A DNA stretch of 64,000 bases. Origin: an uncultured Roseicyclus sp. Lineage in GTDB: Bacteria; Pseudomonadota; Alphaproteobacteria; Rhodobacterales; Rhodobacteraceae. The translations under genes and the position numbers were made by a program. Location of the stretch: NCBI GenBank assembly GCA_947489665.1, contig CANLEH010000005.1, positions 186,001-250,000 on the forward strand, given 5' to 3'. Within the stretch, counting starts at the first letter, position 1; each line of letters starts with the position of its first letter. Shown piece after piece: positions 7,492 to 15,826 of the stretch. The notes under the pieces are model-generated. The model saw only the letters and a program-made list of their open reading frames with translations, was not told the origin of the DNA and searched no databases.

Positions 7492-8834
7492 TCGAGAACC
7501 TGCCAGAGGTCGCGCAGACCTATCTTGAAGGCCGGGTGCTGGACGAGGTCGAATGCATCGTTGCGGACCTCGCGGGCGTGGCCCGTGGCAAAGCCATGCC
7601 CGGCGCGAAATTCGCGCGGCAAACCCAGTTTTACTTGCCCAATTCCATTTTCTTCCAGACCATTACCGGCGATTGGGCCGATGACGTGGCCGATGGCTTC
7701 ACCGAACCGGACATGGTCCTGACGCCCGATTGGGACACGGCCATTCCTGCGCCGTGGACTGCGGACTGGACTCTGCAGGTGATCCACAACATCGACGATC
7801 AGCAGGGCCAGCCTGTGCCTTTTGCGCCGCGCAACGTGCTCAAACGGGTCTGCGACCTCTACGCCGCGCGGGGCTGGCAGCCGATCGTGGCGCCCGAGAT
7901 GGAATTCTACCTTGTTGCGCCGAACACCGACCCCGCGCGTGAGATCGAACCGCCCATGGGCCGCTCAGGCCGTCGGGCCGCCGCGCGGCAGGCCTATTCG
8001 ATGAGCGCCGTGGACGAATACGGGCAGGTGATCGACGATATCTACGATTTTGCGGAAGCCATGGGGCTTGAGATCGACGGTATCCTGCAAGAGGGCGGCG
8101 CGGGCCAGATCGAGTTGAACCTGCGCCACGGCGATCCTGTGCGCCTGGCCGACGAGATGTTCTATTTCAAACGCATGATCCGCGAGGCCGCCCTGCGCCA
8201 CGACTGCTACGCCACCTTCATGGCCAAACCCATCGCGGGTGAGCCGGGAAGTGCCATGCATATCCACCATTCGGTTGTGGATGCGGAAACCGGAGCGAAT
8301 ATCTTCAGCGATGCGCAGGGCGGCGAAACCCCCGCCTTCGCGCACTTCATCGGTGGCATGCAGAAAAACCTGCCCGCCGTAATCGCGCTTCTCGCGCCCT
8401 ACGTGAACAGCTACCGCCGCTACGTCCCTGACTTTGCCGCGCCCATCAACCTCGAATGGGGCCGCGACAACCGCACGACCGGCATCCGTGTTCCAATCAG
8501 TGGGCCAGAGGCGCGGCGCGTCGAAAACCGCCTGCCGGGTATGGATTGCAACCCCTACCTTGGGATCGCCGCCAGCCTTGCCTGCGGCTATATCGGGCTG
8601 GTTGAGGGCACCACGCCATCGGAAGAATTCAAGGGCGACGCCTATGCCAGCGAGTCGGGCGTTCCGCGCGGGCTTGGTGATGCTTTGGGTCTGCTGGAAT
8701 CCAACCCCGCCGTGCAGCAGGTCCTCGGAGAGGAATTCTGCCGTGTCTACGCGGCCGTCAAGCAACTCGAATACAGCGAATTCCTGCACGTCATCTCACC
8801 CTGGGAGCGGGAGCATCTGCTCCTGAACGTGTAG
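7488..8834 (+). CDS. Second glutamine synthetase-family ligase (gamma-glutamylamine synthetase-like)
   Basis: This 448-residue GS homologue starts at the ATG overlapping the amidotransferase stop (ATGA). A longer frame at 7434 runs inside the previous gene and is not used. It shows APEMEFYLV, GGAGQIELNL, SAMHIHHSV, WGRDNRTTGIRVP and EYSEFLHVISPWE. It is paralogous to the gene at 5347 (same motifs and length) but diverged, for example MHIHHS against LHTHFS in the substrate loop. Two different ligases in one operon imply two amine substrates or two steps of one pathway. Confidence 0.88.
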   Translation: MIENLPEVAQTYLEGRVLDEVECIVADLAGVARGKAMPGAKFARQTQFYLPNSIFFQTITGDWADDVADGFTEPDMVLTPDWDTAIPAPWTADWTLQVIHNIDDQQGQPVPFAPRNVLKRVCDLYAARGWQPIVAPEMEFYLVAPNTDPAREIEPPMGRSGRRAAARQAYSMSAVDEYGQVIDDIYDFAEAMGLEIDGILQEGGAGQIELNLRHGDPVRLADEMFYFKRMIREAALRHDCYATFMAKPIAGEPGSAMHIHHSVVDAETGANIFSDAQGGETPAFAHFIGGMQKNLPAVIALLAPYVNSYRRYVPDFAAPINLEWGRDNRTTGIRVPISGPEARRVENRLPGMDCNPYLGIAASLACGYIGLVEGTTPSEEFKGDAYASESGVPRGLGDALGLLESNPAVQQVLGEEFCRVYAAVKQLEYSEFLHVISPWEREHLLLNV

Positions 8835-10015
8835 TGCCGGTCTGGCTGAAAGTGAGCCTGATCACGCTTGGCACTTTGGCCATTCTGGGGGCGCTTGCCG
8901 TCTATATCTTCGCCCGCATGATCGGCGGGATCTTCGACGGTTTTGTCGAAGGATTCAGTAACCCGACAGGTGCAGCGCCCGCTGTGGAAGCAGGGCCACA
9001 GCAGATACAATTTCTTCAAACCGAAGGGTTCGATCCAGCATCTCCCGGGGCCGCAATCATCCTGCACCCCGCCTTTACCGGCTTGCCCGAGCCGGTTGCC
9101 GTGACCGACCCGGCGGTGCTTTCCAGTGCCGCAGAGAGTGCCTTTTTCACCGACAACCGGAGCGCCGAGACGGGGATGGTCTTGCTGTCGATCCTGTTCC
9201 TCAGCCCGCCCGGCAATGGCACCCGCGCCACCATGGTCAGCCTGTTCCAGGACGGCCACGAAGTTGCGACGCTGACATGCTACACCGGCCAGTGTCCGCG
9301 CCAAGGCCCGCCAACGGCGCCCTACGATCTGGCGGGGCTGGACGCCGCCGCGCAACCGGTTGTCTACGAATTGGAGACCATCACGGGTGCCGCCGCTGCC
9401 CGTGCATTCGCGGCCGATTTGCGCACCAGGCCGGGCCACTTTGTGGCCCATGGTTTGGAGGGGCTTCCGGACCCCGCGCAGCGCTTCAACGGCTTTGTCT
9501 GGCTGGACCTGCCCACGACGTTCGGCCCATGGGACGCGAACACAAGCTATGGAGGGACGGCAGAGCGGGCCGCGTTCGAAGTCGCACTGGCGGATTTTCG
9601 AAGCACTTTGCCGTTTGGTGTAGAGTTTGACCGTATCAGCACCGGCGGACAATGGAGCCAGTACCAGATCATTGACCGGGCGACCGATCTTCAAGCCGTC
9701 GAGCAAACCGGATTTCTGGCAAGCGACGGCTACCTTCCGCAGTTCAACCCAAGCGCACGGATCTGGGTGGAAACGGAAGATGTAGATGCCCTGCGCGAAT
9801 CGGTTGAGGCGTATGACTGGCCCGTTCCCGCGAACCCACCCGCAGACGAAATCCTCGCCGCGCGTCTGCCAGAGGTGTTGGCCGAACGCGGGCTTCCGGG
9901 CGCGCCTGAGGACTACACGCACCGCGTGGTTGTCCATGATGTGCGCGATACGCTCAGCCTGTCCGACTATGCCGAACCCGAAGTGATCTTCGGCTATTAC
10001 GTGGTCGCGCCATGA
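8834..10015 (+). CDS. Uncharacterised membrane-anchored protein
   Basis: This 393-residue protein starts with GTG overlapping the previous stop by one base. An N-terminal transmembrane helix (about residues 5-30) is followed by a long, soluble, acidic, probably periplasmic part with no recognised domain. Visible points: a Cys pair in LTCYTGQCPRQG (about 147-156), several aromatic/Gly motifs (GHFVAHGLEGLPDP, NGFVWLDLP) and a C-terminal VIFGYYVVAP. The gene ends in a four-base overlap with another small anchored protein. Context places both in the amine operon. No function is claimed; an envelope accessory role is possible. Confidence 0.75.
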   Translation: MPVWLKVSLITLGTLAILGALAVYIFARMIGGIFDGFVEGFSNPTGAAPAVEAGPQQIQFLQTEGFDPASPGAAIILHPAFTGLPEPVAVTDPAVLSSAAESAFFTDNRSAETGMVLLSILFLSPPGNGTRATMVSLFQDGHEVATLTCYTGQCPRQGPPTAPYDLAGLDAAAQPVVYELETITGAAAARAFAADLRTRPGHFVAHGLEGLPDPAQRFNGFVWLDLPTTFGPWDANTSYGGTAERAAFEVALADFRSTLPFGVEFDRISTGGQWSQYQIIDRATDLQAVEQTGFLASDGYLPQFNPSARIWVETEDVDALRESVEAYDWPVPANPPADEILAARLPEVLAERGLPGAPEDYTHRVVVHDVRDTLSLSDYAEPEVIFGYYVVAP

Positions 10016-10317
10016 GCCTGCCGGGCAGCAGGACTTGGTGGGTGGAGACAGCCCTGATTGCAGCCAGTGGCTTGGCGTTGGGCGTATTGCTTTGGGATGG
10101 GCCATTATGGGTACGTGGGCCCGCAGTAGAGACCGCAACTGACGCTCCATTAGAGATACAGGCCAGAACGCCAACGACCTTGAGCGAATTGATCGAAGCG
10201 GGCTGTCTGACCGGCGAGAACCTGCGCGCCATGCGGGAAGGGGAGCAGGTGTTTATCGAATGCCCGCCATCCGCGACCGAACCCACCGGCCCGCCGGAAG
10301 ATCGGCTGTTCCCATGA
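10012..10317 (+). CDS. Small membrane-anchored protein, unknown function
   Basis: This 101-residue protein has a single hydrophobic helix near residues 9-29 followed by a Pro/Thr-rich, probably periplasmic tail with two Cys (EAGCLTGE and FIECPPS). It is coupled by ATGA overlaps to the unknown gene upstream and to the FAD oxidase downstream, so it was probably kept in this operon by selection. I do not recognise a family. The Cys pair might form a disulfide in the periplasm, as in its upstream neighbour. Confidence 0.65.
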   Translation: MSLPGSRTWWVETALIAASGLALGVLLWDGPLWVRGPAVETATDAPLEIQARTPTTLSELIEAGCLTGENLRAMREGEQVFIECPPSATEPTGPPEDRLFP

Positions 10318-11609
10318 ACCCACTCTATCGCAACGACACGCCCGGCCGCCATGCGCCATCCTCCTATGCGGCGGGCCTGACGCCAGTGGACCGCGCTCCG
10401 TTGACGGGCAAGATCAAGGTGGACGTTGCCGTAATTGGCGCCGGGTTTACCGGGTTATGGGCCGCAAAGACACTGGCGGAAGCGGGGCGTGAGGTGGCGG
10501 TTCTGGACGCCCACCGGGTCGGGTTCGGCGCGTCGGGTCGCAATGGCGGGCAAATCCATTCCGGTTTCAACATGATGCAATCCACGTTGGAGGCGAAATA
10601 CGGGCAAGACCGCGCCCATGCGTTTTGGGATTTGGCGGAGGCAGCCAAGGCGCAACTGCGCAGCTTTTGCGCCAACCATCCGGAGACGGCGCTAAAAGAC
10701 GGAATTGCCCATGGCGAGTACGACAAGCTGCATCTGGCCGAAGCGCGGATGGAGGCTGACCACATGGCCCGCCACTACGGGCTGGAGATTGAAGTGCTCG
10801 GCAAAGACGCCTTCGCCGAGGTCGTGAAATCCCCGCTCTACCAAGGCGGTACCATTGATCCGTCCGGCGGGCATCTCCAGCCCCTTGCCTATGCCTTAGC
10901 ACTGGGACGCGCGGCAGAGGCGGCTGGCGCTACGATCTTTGAACGCACCGAGGTGGAAAGTGTCACCGAAGGCGCGCGCGTCCTGCTGCGCACCCCGCGC
11001 GGGCAGGTGGAGGCGGGCCATGTTATCGTTGCAGGCAACGGCTATCTGCCAAACATCTTGCCCGCCGTGAACCGCAAGGTCATGCCGATAAACTCATTCA
11101 TCGCCGCGACAGAGCCCCTGCCCGACCGCTGGCAAGAGGTTCTGGCGCGCGACATCGCCGTAGCGGATAGCAAGTTCGTGGTGAATTACTATCGGTTCGA
11201 CCCGGACAAGCGCTTTCTGTTTGGCGGACGCGAAAGCTATTCCATTGGCTTTCCATCGGACATCCAGACCGCATTGATCGCGCGGATGGAGGGGCTGTTC
11301 CCCCAGTTATCGGGCGTCAAGATCGACCATGTCTGGGGGGGATCGCTGGGGATCACACCCACGCGCCTGCCTCACGTGGCGCGGGTTGCCCCCAACATTC
11401 TGTCGGGCGCAGGCTTTTCCGGGCAGGGCGTGGCGCTGTCGGGAATGGCAGGTCGCGTCATGGCCGAGGCCGTGTTGGGACAGGAAGAGGGTTTGACGAG
11501 TTTCGAGGCACTCAATGTGCCGTCCTTTCCCGGCGGCACAGCGCTCCGCGCGCCGATCCTGACCCTAGCCATGACGTGGTTCGCCCTGCGGGACCGTATC
11601 GGCCTCTAA
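10314..11609 (+). CDS. FAD-dependent oxidoreductase, gamma-glutamylputrescine oxidase-like
   Basis: This 431-residue DAO-family flavoprotein starts at the ATG overlapping the preceding stop. The dinucleotide-binding motif is VAVIGAGFTGLWAAKTLAE (about residues 35-53), followed by GFGASGRNGGQIHSGF, typical of PuuB-type oxidases. FAD contacts near the C-terminus include LSGAGFSGQGVALSGMAG. In PuuB-type chemistry the enzyme oxidises the gamma-glutamyl-amine made by a GS-like ligase, giving an aldehyde and peroxide. That matches its position after two such ligases. No aldehyde dehydrogenase (PuuC) is visible in the window. Confidence 0.88.
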   Translation: MNPLYRNDTPGRHAPSSYAAGLTPVDRAPLTGKIKVDVAVIGAGFTGLWAAKTLAEAGREVAVLDAHRVGFGASGRNGGQIHSGFNMMQSTLEAKYGQDRAHAFWDLAEAAKAQLRSFCANHPETALKDGIAHGEYDKLHLAEARMEADHMARHYGLEIEVLGKDAFAEVVKSPLYQGGTIDPSGGHLQPLAYALALGRAAEAAGATIFERTEVESVTEGARVLLRTPRGQVEAGHVIVAGNGYLPNILPAVNRKVMPINSFIAATEPLPDRWQEVLARDIAVADSKFVVNYYRFDPDKRFLFGGRESYSIGFPSDIQTALIARMEGLFPQLSGVKIDHVWGGSLGITPTRLPHVARVAPNILSGAGFSGQGVALSGMAGRVMAEAVLGQEEGLTSFEALNVPSFPGGTALRAPILTLAMTWFALRDRIGL

Positions 11610-11673
11610 ACCCATTCGGCGGATTGACGCCATGTCGCGCCCATTGGGGATTCCCTTGGCCGTTCAAATCATA

Positions 11674-11696
11674 GTATAAGAGAATCGAAATTATAC
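11674..11696. promoter_or_regulatory. Inverted repeat GTATAA-N11-TTATAC upstream of the DegT gene
   Basis: An AT-rich stretch in an otherwise GC-rich gap contains gtataa (11674-11679) and ttatac (11691-11696), 20 bases before the start at 11716. The AT-rich block could hold a -10 element. The inverted arrangement suits a dimeric repressor. The gap of 106 bases after the oxidase suggests a new transcription unit begins here. Confidence 0.4.
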
Positions 11697-11715
11697 ATTT
11701 CAAAAAGGTGAATGT

Positions 11716-12924
11716 ATGTCTCTCGACCATATCCCCGCCCCGAACGTCTATGACGCGGAGCCCATTCCGGCCGCCGCCCGTGCGGAAATTGACCGCCTGC
11801 TTCTGTCGGGCGACCTGTTCCGATACACCGCGCCGTCCGACGCGCCTGTGGCCCTGCTGGAGCGTGAATTTGCAGCGCTGATGGGCACCAAATACGCGCT
11901 GGCGGTCTCGTCCTGCTCGGCGGCCTTGTTCTTGTCGCTAGAGGCGCTTGGCTTGCCCAAAGGGGCAAAGGTCATGATCCCCGCTTTCACGTTTGCGGCT
12001 GTCCCGTCGTCCATCGTGCATGCGGGAATGCAGCCTGTGTTGTGTGAAGTCGGTGACAATTACCGCATCGATGTGGCTGACTTCCGCGCGAGACTTCCGG
12101 GCGTTGATGCCGTGATCATCAGCCACATGCGCGGCCATACCTCGGACATGGATGCGATTATGGAAGCCTGTGACGCCGCAGGTGTCCCTGTCATCGAAGA
12201 TGCCGCGCATTCGCTTGGCACAACCTGGCACGGCCGCAAGATCGGCACGATCGGCAAGGTCGGCTGTTTCAGTTTCCAGTCCTACAAGCTGGTGAATGCA
12301 GGCGAAGGCGGCATTCTGGTGACAGACGATGCCGACCTGGTCGCGCGCGCCGTCATCATGTCCGGCGCATATGAGCACAATTGGAAGAAGCATGGCGAAG
12401 ATGCGGATTTGGCCGGGGCCTTTGGGCGCTGGCAAAACAAGCTGCCCCTCTACAATCTTCGCATGCAGAACCTGTCGGCCGCGGTCATCCGCCCGCAACT
12501 GCCCGAAGTGGCCCGCCGTGTCCACGATGGACGCGCAAACCACGACTACGTGGCCGGATTGCTGAATGCATCGCCCTGGCTTGCTGTGCCCGATGCTCTG
12601 GCGGCTGAGGATCGCGCGCCGGACTCGATCCAGTTCAACCTGGTTGGGTTTGAAAGCGACGCGAAGGCGCGCGCCTTCGCAGACGCCGCTGCAGCGCGCG
12701 GTGTGAAGGTTCAGATCTTCGGGCTGAGCACGGACAATGCGCGCGCGTTCTGGAATTGGCAGTTCATTCCCGGTGATCTGCCGGAGCTGACGCAAACCCG
12801 CGCCATGCTGATGCGGGCCTGCGACGTCCGCCTGCCCGCGCGGCTGCAAAAGCCTGACCTCGATTTCATCGCGCAGGCGCTTATGGATGCAGCGGAGGAG
12901 ATCAAAGGCGCACGCGCAGCGTAA
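11716..12924 (+). CDS. DegT/DnrJ/EryC1/StrS-family PLP aminotransferase
   Basis: This 402-residue protein begins at an ATG with AAGGTGA upstream. It has the fold type I layout of sugar aminotransferases: MGTKYALAVSSCSAAL for phosphate binding, MIPAFTFAAVPSSIV, VIEDAAHSLG with the Asp that contacts the pyridine nitrogen, and the Schiff-base Lys in FSFQSYKLVNAGEGG. DegT enzymes normally aminate nucleotide sugars, but no sugar-nucleotide genes are near. Its neighbours are class IV and class III aminotransferases and the amine operon, so a role in amine or amino acid metabolism is possible. The substrate is unknown. Confidence 0.85.
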   Translation: MSLDHIPAPNVYDAEPIPAAARAEIDRLLLSGDLFRYTAPSDAPVALLEREFAALMGTKYALAVSSCSAALFLSLEALGLPKGAKVMIPAFTFAAVPSSIVHAGMQPVLCEVGDNYRIDVADFRARLPGVDAVIISHMRGHTSDMDAIMEACDAAGVPVIEDAAHSLGTTWHGRKIGTIGKVGCFSFQSYKLVNAGEGGILVTDDADLVARAVIMSGAYEHNWKKHGEDADLAGAFGRWQNKLPLYNLRMQNLSAAVIRPQLPEVARRVHDGRANHDYVAGLLNASPWLAVPDALAAEDRAPDSIQFNLVGFESDAKARAFADAAAARGVKVQIFGLSTDNARAFWNWQFIPGDLPELTQTRAMLMRACDVRLPARLQKPDLDFIAQALMDAAEEIKGARAA

Positions 12925-12933
12925 CGCGCTTCG

Positions 12934-12977
12934 CTTTCCTTCTAGAAGGAAAGTCTGAACAGGGTTTTCTAGAAAAC
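12934..12977. promoter_or_regulatory. Two tandem perfect palindromes centred on TTCTAGAA
   Basis: The first, ctttccttctagaaggaaag (12934-12953), is a perfect 20-base palindrome. The second, gttttctagaaaac (12964-12977), is a perfect 14-base palindrome. Both share the core ttctagaa and their centres are 27 bases apart. They lie just upstream of the class IV aminotransferase start. The first could also form a hairpin ending the DegT gene, but the shared core argues for a repeated protein-binding site. Confidence 0.6.
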
Positions 12978-13017
12978 TCCGGTTGCGAGCTGACGTGTGT
13001 CTTGGCACGCTCGGCTC

Positions 13018-13917
13018 ATGTCCGATCTTTCCAAAGGCGCGGCCCATTGGCAGGGCCGCGTTGTTCCCATTGCCGAAGCCGCCATGCCCGTCACTGACTG
13101 GGGCGTCACGCATTCCGATATCGCGTATGATGTCGTACCCGTCTGGAAAGGCGGGTTTTTTCGGCTTGATGACTATGTGGCGCGGTTCATGGCTTCGGTC
13201 AGCGCGTTGCGGCTCAATATCGGGATGGACGCGGACGGTGTGAAGGCGGCGCTGACCGAGATGGTTGCAACCGCCGGCCTGCGCGACAGTTATGTCGCCA
13301 TGGTTGCCGCGCGGGGCCGCAATCCGGTTCCCGGCTCGCGCGACCCACGCGATTGCGAGAACCACTTCTACGCCTGGTGCGTGCCCTATGTGCATATCGT
13401 AAAACCCGAAGCAGCGCTGCAAGGCACCTCTGTCTGGATCGCCAAACGTGTCCGCCGTATTCCCGCCGACAGCGTGGATCCGACGGTCAAGAATTACCAT
13501 TGGGGCGATTTCACCGGCGGGTTGTTCGAGGCCAAAGACAACGGGTTCGAGACGGTTCTGCTGCTCGACCATTCCGGCAATGTGACCGAAGGGCCGGGAT
13601 TCAATGCGTTCGCTGTCTTCGGCGACAGGCTCGTCACCTCGGACCATGGGGTGCTGCACGGAATCAGCCGGCGCACGGTGTTGGAGATAGCCGAAGAGAT
13701 AGGGCTGACAGTAGAAACCCGCCCGCTTCCGTTGGAAGAATTTCTTGAGGCCGACGAGGTGTTCCTCTCCTCCTCCGGTGGTGGCGTGATCCCCGTGGCG
13801 CGGGTGGACGAACGACGCTATTCCAACGGCGCGGCAGGCCCGGTCGCGCTGGATCTGAGGCGGCGCTATTTTGAGTGGATCGAGCGACCCGCCCACCGCA
13901 CTGAAATCACATATTGA
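13018..13917 (+). CDS. Class IV PLP aminotransferase (branched-chain/D-amino acid transaminase-like)
   Basis: This 299-residue fold type IV aminotransferase has the Schiff-base Lys in TVKNYHWGDF, the family signature region VTEGPGFNAFAVFGDRL, and FLSSSGGGVIPVARVD near the phosphate end. The early motif DWGVTHSDIAYDVVPVW is typical. The ATG at 13018 gives the usual N-terminus; a GTG at 12997 is an alternative. Its stop precedes the class III aminotransferase start by 47 bases. Substrate is not evident; (R)-amine, D-amino acid and branched-chain enzymes share this fold. Confidence 0.87.
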   Translation: MSDLSKGAAHWQGRVVPIAEAAMPVTDWGVTHSDIAYDVVPVWKGGFFRLDDYVARFMASVSALRLNIGMDADGVKAALTEMVATAGLRDSYVAMVAARGRNPVPGSRDPRDCENHFYAWCVPYVHIVKPEAALQGTSVWIAKRVRRIPADSVDPTVKNYHWGDFTGGLFEAKDNGFETVLLLDHSGNVTEGPGFNAFAVFGDRLVTSDHGVLHGISRRTVLEIAEEIGLTVETRPLPLEEFLEADEVFLSSSGGGVIPVARVDERRYSNGAAGPVALDLRRRYFEWIERPAHRTEITY

Positions 13918-13964
13918 GGGGCGCGGGCGGCGCGCGTAGCGTGATCCGCAAAGGGAGGCCTGCC

Positions 13965-15332
13965 ATGAACACCCACGCCCCAAATTCCTGGGAAGCCCGC
14001 GCCGAAGCGCACTCGCTTTACGGCTTCACAGATCTTCCGTCGATCCGCGAACGCGGCACCGTTGTGATCACCCATGGGGAAGGTCCCTACGTATTCGACA
14101 CCAACGGGAAAAAGTACCTCGATAGCAATTCCGGGCTATGGAACATGGTTGCCGGATTTGACCACAAGGGACTGATTGAAGCGGCAAAAGCTCAGTATGA
14201 TCGCTTTCCCGGATACCACGCCTTTTTCGGCCGGATGTCCGACCAGACCGTGGCTCTGTCTGAGCGGCTGATCGACGTCTCGCCGTGGGAAAGGGGAAAG
14301 GTGTTCTACACCAACTCAGGCTCCGAGGCCAATGACACCATGGTCAAGATGCTGTGGTTCATGGGTCTGCAGGAAGGTACGCCCCAAAAACGCAAGATCC
14401 TGACGCGCGGCAATGCCTATCATGGGGTGACGGCAGTCGCGGCCTCGATGACTGCGAAGCCATACAACGAATTGTTCGGCCTGCCGATGGAGGGCTTCGT
14501 CCACCTCACCTGTCCGCACTATTGGCGCGAGGGTAAGGACGGCGAAAGCGAGGCGGAATTCACGGCGCGACTGGCGGCGGAATTGGAGGATGTGATCGCG
14601 CGCGAAGGCGCCGACACGATCGCGGGCTTCTTTGCGGAGCCGGTTCTGGGCGCAGGCGGTGTGATCCCGCCGCCGGCCGGGTATTTCCAGGCGATGCAGG
14701 CGGTGCTGCGGCGGCATGGTATTCCGCTGATCTCGGATGAGGTCATTTGCGGCTTTGGGCGCACGGGTGAGGTTTGGGGCTGCGAGACCTATGATTTCGT
14801 GCCGGATGTCATCATCTCGTCCAAGGCGCTGACGGCAGGCTACTTTCCGATGGGCGCTGTGATGCTGGGGCCCGAGATAACGGACCGATTGCAGGCTGCG
14901 ATTGATCCGGTGGAAGAATTTCCCCACGGCTTCACGGCCTCCGGCCATCCGGTGGGCTGTGCGGTTGCGCTGAAAGCAATCGACGTGGTGATCGAGGAAG
15001 GTCTGCTGGACATGGTGCGCGCGGGAGCGGGCCGGATGGAGGCCGGTCTGCGCGCTGTGGCGGAGCACCCGAATATCGGAGAGCTGCGCGGTGTGGGCTA
15101 TATGTGGGCGCTGGAAGCCGTGCGCGACCGCGACGGCAAGGTGCCGTTTGAGGGGCATCTGAGCGTATCCGAGCGGATCGCCAATACGTGCACGGATCAC
15201 GGTCTGATCTGCCGCCCGTTGGGGCAATCGGTGGTGCTATGCCCTGCCTTCACGCTGACCGACGGACAGATGGATGAGATGTGTGAAAAGCTGGATGCGG
15301 CCCTGAAGCAGGTCTTTGCGGAGGTGGCGTGA
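13965..15332 (+). CDS. Class III PLP aminotransferase (omega-amino acid/amine:pyruvate type)
   Basis: This 455-residue protein starts at the ATG behind a GGGAGG ribosome-binding site (about 13953). Family features: YLDSNSGLWNMVAGFDH, TNSGSEANDTMVK for PLP phosphate, LTRGNAYHG, LISDEVICGFGRTGEVW with the PLP-contacting Asp, and the Lys in ISSKALTAGYFPMGAV. These match omega-transaminases acting on beta-alanine, putrescine, taurine or GABA-like substrates with pyruvate. With the upstream PuuA/PuuB-like genes it could remove the terminal amino group of a polyamine-derived intermediate. An 18-base palindrome lies directly after its stop. Confidence 0.88.
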   Translation: MNTHAPNSWEARAEAHSLYGFTDLPSIRERGTVVITHGEGPYVFDTNGKKYLDSNSGLWNMVAGFDHKGLIEAAKAQYDRFPGYHAFFGRMSDQTVALSERLIDVSPWERGKVFYTNSGSEANDTMVKMLWFMGLQEGTPQKRKILTRGNAYHGVTAVAASMTAKPYNELFGLPMEGFVHLTCPHYWREGKDGESEAEFTARLAAELEDVIAREGADTIAGFFAEPVLGAGGVIPPPAGYFQAMQAVLRRHGIPLISDEVICGFGRTGEVWGCETYDFVPDVIISSKALTAGYFPMGAVMLGPEITDRLQAAIDPVEEFPHGFTASGHPVGCAVALKAIDVVIEEGLLDMVRAGAGRMEAGLRAVAEHPNIGELRGVGYMWALEAVRDRDGKVPFEGHLSVSERIANTCTDHGLICRPLGQSVVLCPAFTLTDGQMDEMCEKLDAALKQVFAEVA

Positions 15333-15339
15333 AAGGCCG

Positions 15340-15357
15340 GGTTGCACGCGTGCAACC
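15340..15357. promoter_or_regulatory. Perfect 18-base palindrome downstream of the class III aminotransferase
   Basis: The sequence ggttgcacgcgtgcaacc starts seven bases after the stop codon at 15332. It can form a stem, and the following sequence is moderately T-rich (ttgggttaaatccttgttctt), so a terminator is possible. A dimeric repressor site is the alternative. The rest of the gap to 15520 is AT-richer with no clear gene. Confidence 0.45.
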
Positions 15358-15520
15358 TTGGGTTAAATCCTTGTTCTTAAAGTAATTTCCAATTTTTCTT
15401 AACCATTTCTTAACGCTTTCGAACGGGACTTTGCGCCGACCCGGCGGGTCAGTGCATGCTGCAGCTTCGGCTTGCTCACATTAGGGCACAGACCGGGGCG
15501 GATGACCGCAAGACGGGCAG

Positions 15521-15826
15521 TCAACTCGCAAGCGTCGCCTGGCACCGTTCGCTGGCCGCCACGACGCGGTCCACCTCATAGAAATGCCCGTCACTGGGGG
15601 GGTGCGTGACGGCCTGCATCTGGGCCGCGGCCTGCGCGAGCCGCGCGGCGGCAGCTTGGCGCGCCTGCGGATCAGGCGCGGTTTCGCAAAGGGAATAATC
15701 GGCCATAGCGGCGAGGTATGGGCTTTCATACGCGTCGTCCGGGCCCCCGAAGAGCCCCGAGATGAAGGCACAGCCCGACACCGACAATGCCACGCAGATC
15801 AGGGCAGAAAGGCGAAAGGCGCGCAT
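15521..15826 (-). CDS. Small lipoprotein, unknown function
   Basis: This 101-residue protein has a lipoprotein signal peptide: MRAFRLSALICVALSVSG followed by the lipobox Cys at residue 19 (LSVSGC). The mature part is Ala/Gln-rich with two further Cys (DYSLCETAP and SERCQATLA) and predicted helices. Its ATG directly follows the stop of phaR on the minus strand, so the two are co-transcribed. No family is recognised. A link with PHB metabolism is suggested only by position. Confidence 0.72.
   Translation of the reverse strand: MRAFRLSALICVALSVSGCAFISGLFGGPDDAYESPYLAAMADYSLCETAPDPQARQAAAARLAQAAAQMQAVTHPPSDGHFYEVDRVVAASERCQATLAS

Noticed and set aside
12934-12977. Irr/ICE-type iron operator
   Set aside because: The ICE box has the order TTTAGAA-TTCTAAA; here the core is TTCTAGAA, and no iron-related gene is adjacent.
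11938-13983. Very long minus-strand open frame (681 codons) opposite two aminotransferases
   Set aside because: The translation has no domain pattern, and both plus-strand genes have catalytic motifs and overlapping operon context.
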